NCBI GenBank assembly: GCA_030624785.1
Contig: JAUXJK010000009.1
Span: 1-19,063 of the forward strand
Direction of reading: 5' to 3'
Source: Actinomycetes bacterium
GTDB lineage: Bacteria > Actinomycetota > Thermoleophilia > Gaiellales > Gaiellaceae
DNA length: 19,063 nt
The notes beneath the pieces were generated by a model that saw only the letters and a list, made by a program, of their open reading frames with translations, searched no databases and was not told the DNA's origin. Below are positions 13,989 through 19,063 of the stretch, piece after piece (within the stretch, counting starts at the first letter, position 1; each line of letters opens with the position of its first letter). A program made the position numbers and the translations under genes.

Positions 13989-15707
13989 TCATGCCTCCCT
14001 GTACTGGGGATAGTCACGTTTCGCCGACTCTTCAGACACAAAGTCGTCCAGGATGTCCTCCTGAATTGCGTCGACGTCGCGTTCGGCCGGTTCGCCGTAT
14101 CCGCCTGCCGACGGGGCTACCGTTCGAATCGTCTCCCCCGCGTCGACCTTTCGATACGGAATCTTGGACGGCAACGACTCAGCTTTGTCTGTGCCGGGGT
14201 TCAGGACGATCGAGCCTGCTGTCCCATCACTTCCGCCAAAGATGCCGAGTGGCGGCCACTTGTTCCCGTCGGCTTCAATCGAGAACCCGCCCGGTTCCGT
14301 GAACTCAACGTCCCTGATGGAGCCGAGCCCGCCACGCCAACGCCCCGCGCCGGCTTCGTCCTCCTGTAGCTCGTAGCGTGTAACGCGGAGCGGTAGGTGC
14401 GACTCGATGTCCTCGATCGGGTTGTTACGCGTATTGCCGTAGAGCGTGTCAACGGCGTCGAGCCCATCCTTGCCGTAGCGACCGCCGTAGCTGCCCTCGA
14501 TGATGTCCATGTGAACCCAATGTCCACCGTCGCGGATGCCTGATGAGGCGATGACCTTGAGATTGCCAACCGATGCGGCAACAGCCTCCGGCATGTGCGG
14601 CGCTAGCGCCCGCATCACAGTCTCGGCGATGATGTTGCCGGCGACGAAGCGAGCGATCGTCGGCGCCGGATAGCGAGGGTTCGCAAGACACCCTTCCGGC
14701 GCGCGTATCGCGATCGGCCGAAACAAGCCGCTATTCGTCGGCACCGGCGGGTGCGTTTCGGAGTCGAGCAGAATCGACCGAAGCACGAGGTAGATCGCGA
14801 TGTCGACGGTGCCCTCAAACGGCATGTTGATAGGCAGGTCGACCTGCGGCGCCGTTCCCTCCAGATCAACGATCAGATCTGAGCCGTCGATGGTGACGGC
14901 CGCGCAGATTGGCAGGTCTCGATATGCCGGATCCACGTGGTCGAGATACCCGTCGATCATTCCTTCGGCGCTGTACGTTCCATCAGGGAGCTTCTCGATC
15001 TCGGTTCGCAAGACCCGCTCCGAATAGTCCATCAGATCTTCGCTTGCGCCCTGCACAGTCTCGAGGCCATAGCGATCGATCAATTCGAGAAATCTCTCGG
15101 CGCCGATACGAGAGGCCGCGATCTGCGCCTGCATGTCGGCAACGACGATGTCAGACATCCGGATGTTGTCCCTCAGGATGTGCCACACCCACTCGTTGCG
15201 CTTGCCCTCCTCCTCGATCTTGATCGCATTGAACTGGAGGCCTTCTGCATACGCGTCCGTCGCGTCGACGATCCCGCACGACCCTGGTGTCAGCGCCCCG
15301 ATGTCGAGATGGTGCGCGGTCGATCCGGAGAAACCGACGAGCTCGTCACCAACGAAAACGGGAACGAGAAAGCCCACGTCCGGGCCATGCGAAGAGCCGT
15401 AGTACGGGTGGTTGTGCATGACGACGTCGCCAGGCTTCCACTCCTCACCGATCTCCTCGAAACGGCGATTGATCCCACGAACGTAACCAGGGATCGGCCC
15501 AGACTGCAACGGCGTCGACTGCGGCGATTCGCAGAGTTGTCTAGCCTCTGCGTCGCAGATCACGGTTCCAAAGTCCTCTGATTCTCGGATGATCGACGAG
15601 TACGACATTCGGGCAAGCTTGTGACCCATCTCGATCGCGATTGAGTCAAGCGCCCCACCGATCACGGAAGCGGTGATTGGGTCGACCCTCGTTTCTGCCA
15701 CGCTCAT
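13989..15707 (-). CDS. hyuB: Hydantoinase B / oxoprolinase family protein (second set)
   Basis: A complete 572-residue HyuB-type subunit (N-methylhydantoinase beta / acetone-carboxylase-alpha-like). Family marks in order are GGALDSIAIEMGHKLARMSYSSIIRES near residues 17-43, MHNHPYYGSSHGPDVGFLVPVF, STAHHLDIG, a mid-region NMPFEGTVDIAIYLVLRS, FVAGNIIAE, GRYGKDGLDAVDTLYGNTRNNPIEDIE, and the C-terminal GAGRWRGGLGS and PSAGGYGEP segments. It acts with the HyuA encoded immediately upstream; the ATG at 15707 overlaps the HyuA TGA (ATGA), so the two are translationally coupled. Length is normal for the family. Substrate is not deducible; hydantoins, oxoproline-like lactams or ketone carboxylation are all possible, with the racemase favouring a chiral cyclic amide. 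Confidence 0.95.
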   Translation of the reverse strand: MSVAETRVDPITASVIGGALDSIAIEMGHKLARMSYSSIIRESEDFGTVICDAEARQLCESPQSTPLQSGPIPGYVRGINRRFEEIGEEWKPGDVVMHNHPYYGSSHGPDVGFLVPVFVGDELVGFSGSTAHHLDIGALTPGSCGIVDATDAYAEGLQFNAIKIEEEGKRNEWVWHILRDNIRMSDIVVADMQAQIAASRIGAERFLELIDRYGLETVQGASEDLMDYSERVLRTEIEKLPDGTYSAEGMIDGYLDHVDPAYRDLPICAAVTIDGSDLIVDLEGTAPQVDLPINMPFEGTVDIAIYLVLRSILLDSETHPPVPTNSGLFRPIAIRAPEGCLANPRYPAPTIARFVAGNIIAETVMRALAPHMPEAVAASVGNLKVIASSGIRDGGHWVHMDIIEGSYGGRYGKDGLDAVDTLYGNTRNNPIEDIESHLPLRVTRYELQEDEAGAGRWRGGLGSIRDVEFTEPGGFSIEADGNKWPPLGIFGGSDGTAGSIVLNPGTDKAESLPSKIPYRKVDAGETIRTVAPSAGGYGEPAERDVDAIQEDILDDFVSEESAKRDYPQYREA

Positions 15708-17761
15708 ACGGGCCTCCTCTCGAGAATTAGATTTCCCGATTCCTGCGCGACAGCACCCCAGGCCGGCGGAACGAGCACGGTGGTGTCACGCTGGAAGATT
15801 ACTACCGGTCCGGGAACGGTCTTGTTGAGCGGGAGTCGCGAGCGATCGAGGTAGCGAGTCGGTATCGCCTCGAGACTTCCGTTGCTGCGGAATACGCTTT
15901 CACCCTCGCCCAGCAGTGCGTCGGTCAGATCTCCGGGGGAAAGCTGCGGTTTCCCGAGCTTCGGCCGGGCACCGATCGCGGTAACTCTCAGGTTGACGAT
16001 CTCGATCGGATCGTGCATCGCGTGCTGATACTCCTGTTCGTGCATCCCGTGAAACTCAGCGAGTGCCGCATCAGTGAACTGGAGCTCCGGCAACGGAACC
16101 CGCAACTCGTAGCCTTGCCCGACATACCGGCAGTCGAGCGATGCGCTGACCGCGATGTCCTCATCAGGAATACCGTCCTCGAGCAGCCGCCTCTTCACGT
16201 CGGCCTGGAGTTCCGTCAGCTCGCGATTCAAGCGCTCGGCATCGATGGAGCCCTCGATCATGAAGACGGTGCGCATCTGGTCGTACTTCAGATCGCTCGT
16301 CAGCAGCCCGGTCGCCGACGTAATGCCCGGGTACGGAGGGATCAGTACCTCGGGAACGCCGAGCGAGTCTGCAACTTCGGCTGCGTGGAGCGAGCCCGCT
16401 CCACCGAATGCGACGAGCGTGAAATCCCGTGGATCATGGCCTTTCTCGATTGTGCGAGAGCGGATCGCGCGCGCCATGCTGGCGTTGGCAATCGTGATGA
16501 CGCCCTCCGCCGCCTCGTAGAGGCCGACGCCGAGCTGATCGGCGAGTCGTTCAACCGCTCCAAGCGCGAGATCGCGATCCAGCTTGATCTCGCCACCGAG
16601 AAATCGATCCGGATCTATTCGGCCAAGCGCGACGTTGGCATCGGTGATCGTTGCCTCTTCTCCCCCGAAGCCGTAACACGCCGGGCCCGGACGCGCACCC
16701 GCAGATCGAGGGCCGACGCGAAACCCGCCGGCCTCGTCAACGTAGGCGATCGATCCGCCACCAGCGCCAATTGTGTGAACATCAAGCATCGGCACGAGCA
16801 GGGGGTAGCCCGCTACCCAGGTGTCACGCGCGGAAGCCTCCGCTACTCCGCGCTCGGTGACGATTCCGATGTCGGCCGAAGTGCCGCCCATGTCGAAGGT
16901 GATCAATCGCTGGCGCTCGGACAACTCGCCCGCCCATTGGCCACCCAGGATGCCGGCCGCCGGCCCAGAGAGAAGCAATGTGACGGGCTTCTCGGCAGCG
17001 GCTCTCGCGGTGGCGACCCCGCCGTTCGACATCATCACGTGCAGCTTGCCTGGCACGTTCTCATCGCGAAGAGAGCCGGCCAGGCTCTCTAGATAGGTGC
17101 CGATGCCCGGCCCGACGAACGCGTTCATGCAAGCGGTTGTAAAGCGTTCGAACTCGCGGAACTGCGGGAAGATGCCAGCACTCGTTGTCACGAAAGCGTC
17201 GGGCATCTCGTCTCGAACAATCTCCGCCGCGCGTTGCTCATGTGTGTCATTGAGGTAGGCGAAAAGAAAACAGACGGCGACTGCGGTGACCCCTTCGGAT
17301 TGCAGCTCTTGAGCGGCCGCGCGAACCTCGTCCTCGTCGAGTTCGACGAGGACGTCGCCGCTTGGTGGGACTATCCGCTCGGAAACGACCTTTCGATGAC
17401 GGCGCTGGACGAAGGGCTTCGTCTGCCACGGAATGTCCTGCATGATCGAGTAGTTCTGCGGTCGCTGATGGCGTCCGATGTGAACGATGTCGCGGACGCC
17501 TCTCGTCGTTATCATCCCCGCGGTTGCTCCCCTGTGTTGGAGAACGGCGTTCGTGGCGACGGTTGTCCCGTGGAAAACCGCATCAACGTCGGCCGGCGCA
17601 AGGCCCGCCTGGCCACACAACTCCTTGATACCGGTGATGAGGGCGTGACCCGGCTCGTCAGGTGTCGAAGGCACCTTGTGTACGTGGGTTGCACCCGAAT
17701 CTGTGTCGTACAGAGCCAGGTCCGTGAACGTTCCACCTATGTCAACGCCGACTACACGCAT
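15704..17761 (-). CDS. hyuA: Hydantoinase A / oxoprolinase family ATP-dependent subunit (second set)
   Basis: A complete 685-residue HyuA subunit of normal length. The ATPase phosphate loop GVDIGGTFTD is at residues 5-14, HGTTVATNAVL at 64-74, then LLSGPAAGILGG, TFDMGGTSADIG, IGAGGGSIAYVDE, GPACYGFGGEEATITDAN and AFGGAGSLHAAEVADSLG. The C terminus has a VPPAWGAVAQESGNLILE ending typical of the family. It couples ATP hydrolysis to ring opening or carboxylation with HyuB, whose start codon overlaps its stop. ATG 17761 is preceded by TACGAT exactly 6 nt upstream and no Shine-Dalgarno sequence, suggesting a leaderless mRNA that starts the hyuA-hyuB-racemase operon. Confidence 0.95.
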   Translation of the reverse strand: MRVVGVDIGGTFTDLALYDTDSGATHVHKVPSTPDEPGHALITGIKELCGQAGLAPADVDAVFHGTTVATNAVLQHRGATAGMITTRGVRDIVHIGRHQRPQNYSIMQDIPWQTKPFVQRRHRKVVSERIVPPSGDVLVELDEDEVRAAAQELQSEGVTAVAVCFLFAYLNDTHEQRAAEIVRDEMPDAFVTTSAGIFPQFREFERFTTACMNAFVGPGIGTYLESLAGSLRDENVPGKLHVMMSNGGVATARAAAEKPVTLLLSGPAAGILGGQWAGELSERQRLITFDMGGTSADIGIVTERGVAEASARDTWVAGYPLLVPMLDVHTIGAGGGSIAYVDEAGGFRVGPRSAGARPGPACYGFGGEEATITDANVALGRIDPDRFLGGEIKLDRDLALGAVERLADQLGVGLYEAAEGVITIANASMARAIRSRTIEKGHDPRDFTLVAFGGAGSLHAAEVADSLGVPEVLIPPYPGITSATGLLTSDLKYDQMRTVFMIEGSIDAERLNRELTELQADVKRRLLEDGIPDEDIAVSASLDCRYVGQGYELRVPLPELQFTDAALAEFHGMHEQEYQHAMHDPIEIVNLRVTAIGARPKLGKPQLSPGDLTDALLGEGESVFRSNGSLEAIPTRYLDRSRLPLNKTVPGPVVIFQRDTTVLVPPAWGAVAQESGNLILERRPV

Positions 17762-17767
17762 CTAGAA

Positions 17768-17773
17768 ATCGTA
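17768..17773 (-). promoter_or_regulatory. Leaderless-type -10 hexamer for the hyuA-hyuB-racemase operon
   Basis: On the minus strand TACGAT (four of six consensus matches) is followed by exactly 6 nt, TTCTAG, and then ATG 17761. No ribosome-binding site is present. No clear -35 hexamer is seen. Confidence 0.5.
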
Positions 17774-17812
17774 CAGGGCTTAGGCATTGGGTTCTTGGGG
17801 TACTGGCGGGTG

Positions 17813-17837
17813 CCGAGACACCACCGAGACACCACCG
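17813..17837. repeat. 11-bp tandem repeat at the 3' end of the integrase gene
   Basis: CCGAGACACCA is repeated twice in tandem (17813-17823, 17824-17834) followed by a partial CCG. The array ends directly at the integrase stop codon and lies in the 76-bp gap before the hyuA start. It might be part of an attachment site or a regulator site upstream of the hydantoinase promoter. Confidence 0.55.
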
Positions 17838-18887
17838 CTACGCGCTGACATAGCCGGTTAGCTGCTCAAACGGTGCCTCATCGACAGGCGTGACGCTCGT
17901 GTATACGTCGAGTGTCATGCTCGGCTTCGAGTGGCCGGCGCGTGTCGCCAGCTCGCGCGCGGGTACGCCCTGGCCGTGCCAGAGGGTGAGCCTCCGGTGC
18001 CGCAGGTCGTGCGGGTGGTAGTGAGGGATACCGGCCGCCTTGCACGCTCGTTTCATCGCGGCATGCACGGCCTCGGTTCGCGAGACACCCTGGAACACGG
18101 GCCGCTCCGGTACGCGGTCGTCGGGTGGCGTCGTCTCCGACACCGCCTGCATGAGCCAGTCGGGAACCTGCGCCCATCGAGTTCGTCGCGTTTTGGCGAC
18201 TGACGCTCGTATGCGGAACCGGCTTCCCGACTCGTCGACGTCGGCCCACGTCAGCGCGACGGTCTCGCCGACTCGCATGGCCGTCTGCTCCATCACGAGC
18301 AGCGGGAGCCGGAACCGCCCAGGCACGTTGTCGACGATCGCGAGGAAGTGGTCTGCTGTCGGCGGGTTCGGTGGCTCCTCGATCAGGCGCGGCAACTTCA
18401 CGGTGCGGTGGCGCGCCGGGTTCGGCTCGAGGCCGGCGAAGTCGAGAACCAAACGCAGTGTCGTCACATAGCCCTTGACGCTACCGGGAGCGAGGTCTTG
18501 CGCTAGTAGCGCCACGAGCCTATTCACGTCGGCCGGTGCGATCGTCTCTGGCCGCATGTCACCGAATACCGGAACGATGCGCCGCAGGTGACTCGCCATG
18601 GTCTTTCGTGTTCCGGGGCTGACGTCGATGCGGCTCGCCTGCCAGTCGCCGGCGACGCTCGCGAACGTACTAATGACCTCCTCGCTCGTAAGGGATCGCA
18701 GCACGTCAGTGGGATTGCGGCACGCCGCCAGTTCTCCCGCCACGAGATCGCGGCGGGCCTTAGCCTCTCGCTTCGTCTCGAAGTTGCCTGCGCTCTGCAC
18801 CGGCGACTCACGGCCGCCGAGCCGGTAGCGCACGGCGAACCTCACGCACGTCTTTCCCTTGCGCCGGATGATGTACGCAGACGCCAT
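17838..18887 (-). CDS. Tyrosine recombinase (phage-type integrase)
   Basis: A 349-residue site-specific recombinase. Residues 1-50 form an arm-DNA-binding (AP2-like) N-terminal region (IIRRKGKTCVRFAVRYRL, then FETKREAKARRDLV). Residues 70-160 are the SAM-like core-binding domain. The catalytic domain spans about 175-345. All active-site residues are visible: Arg205 (TAMRVGE), Lys232 (VAKTRRTR), His293 and Arg296 (HDLRH), His319 (AGHSKPSM) and the nucleophile Tyr329 (DVYT). ATG 18887 is preceded by AGGAGG at good distance. The length and layout match integrases of actinobacterial prophages and integrative elements. No excisionase, replication or structural genes are in view, so the element either extends past the right edge or is a remnant. 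Confidence 0.93.
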   Translation of the reverse strand: MASAYIIRRKGKTCVRFAVRYRLGGRESPVQSAGNFETKREAKARRDLVAGELAACRNPTDVLRSLTSEEVISTFASVAGDWQASRIDVSPGTRKTMASHLRRIVPVFGDMRPETIAPADVNRLVALLAQDLAPGSVKGYVTTLRLVLDFAGLEPNPARHRTVKLPRLIEEPPNPPTADHFLAIVDNVPGRFRLPLLVMEQTAMRVGETVALTWADVDESGSRFRIRASVAKTRRTRWAQVPDWLMQAVSETTPPDDRVPERPVFQGVSRTEAVHAAMKRACKAAGIPHYHPHDLRHRRLTLWHGQGVPARELATRAGHSKPSMTLDVYTSVTPVDEAPFEQLTGYVSA

Positions 18888-18922
18888 TTCATCCTCCTAG
18901 ATTGGGACTCTCAGCACGCACC

Positions 18923-18928
18923 ACTCTA
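18923..18928 (-). promoter_or_regulatory. Possible -10 box of the integrase gene
   Basis: On the minus strand TAGAGT lies 35 nt before the integrase ATG and would give a leader of about 29 nt containing AGGAGG. It sits between the two 12-bp direct repeats. No -35 match is clear. Confidence 0.25.
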
Positions 18929-18959
18929 CCGGCCGGAGTCGGCCACTACGCTTCCGCAG

Positions 18960-18975
18960 CGGGTGGGCGCACCCG
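18960..18975. repeat. GC-rich hairpin upstream of integrase
   Basis: CGGGTG (18960-18965) and CACCCG (18970-18975) form a 6-bp inverted repeat with a 4-nt loop, directly before the second 12-bp repeat. The rest of 18989-19063 shows no gene or motif I can support. Confidence 0.3.
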
Positions 18976-19063
18976 AGGGACTCTCAGCGGATTTCCTCCT
19001 CGCGCCCGCCCGCTTCTCGTCACGACGGCACTACCTCGTCATTTCCATACGTGTGCTGTTCGA

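Larger units (their letters stand above)
18904..18988. repeat. 12-bp direct repeat GGGACTCTCAGC flanking the integrase promoter region
   Basis: GGGACTCTCAGC occurs at 18904-18915 and 18977-18988, identical over 12 bp with different flanks, 73 bp apart. The pair brackets the presumed integrase promoter. It could be integrase arm-type sites or a repressor operator pair. Confidence 0.55.

Noticed and set aside
16013..17092. 359-codon open frame on the plus strand inside the second hyuA
   Set aside because: It is antisense to a gene with every HyuA motif intact; long opposite-strand frames are expected in GC-rich DNA, and this one shows no domain.
17762..19063. tRNA gene as integrase attachment target
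   Set aside because: No cloverleaf or T-loop consensus was found on either side of the integrase within the window.

Overview
The window is GC-rich, densely packed chromosomal DNA that looks actinobacterial. The evidence is GTG starts, four genes with a TANNNT hexamer exactly 6 nt before the start codon (a leaderless-transcript layout), a BTAD/SARP-type regulator, a Tat-like leader, and a MauE/MADH-light-chain-like/MauD cluster. I associate that mix with deep-branching Actinomycetota such as Thermoleophilia, but the assignment is inference from gene content. No rRNA, tRNA or CRISPR array was seen, and no gap longer than 300 bases lacks a gene.

Layout. 1-2272 (-): the 5' part of a hydantoinase B gene preceded by its hydantoinase A gene. 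2339-5768 (+): a HhH-GPD DNA glycosylase, then a large membrane-anchored protein with DUF937-like, three FAS1 and OmpA-like domains. 5802-6755 (-): an EamA/DMT transporter. 6980-9922 (-): a compact five-gene operon encoding a MauE-like membrane protein, an exported 24-cysteine protein related to the methylamine dehydrogenase light chain, a MauD-like membrane thioredoxin, a cysteine-free multi-pass membrane protein and a soluble protein of unknown function. 9985-11280 (+): a divergent, secreted six-bladed beta-propeller protein with a DUF11-like tail. 11333-12040 (-): an OmpR-type regulator whose receiver has lost its phosphorylation residues. 12208-12963 (-): a BTAD regulator. 13030-13188 (+): a 52-aa DUF1059 protein. 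13126-17761 (-): a second hydantoinase set, hyuA-hyuB-racemase, with overlapping stop and start codons. 17838-18887 (-): a complete tyrosine recombinase with short repeats on both sides.

How the genes may work together. The two hydantoinase A/B sets and the Asp/Glu/hydantoin racemase suggest ATP-dependent opening of cyclic amides (hydantoins, oxoproline or similar) after racemisation. The central Mau-like operon looks like a self-contained export and disulfide-folding unit: MauE and MauD are known to support disulfide formation in the TTQ subunit of methylamine dehydrogenase. Here the substrate has twice as many cysteines, appears to lack the second TTQ tryptophan, and has no MauB gene in view. 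A secreted beta-propeller starts 62 bp away on the other strand. This is the best candidate for an undescribed system in the window.
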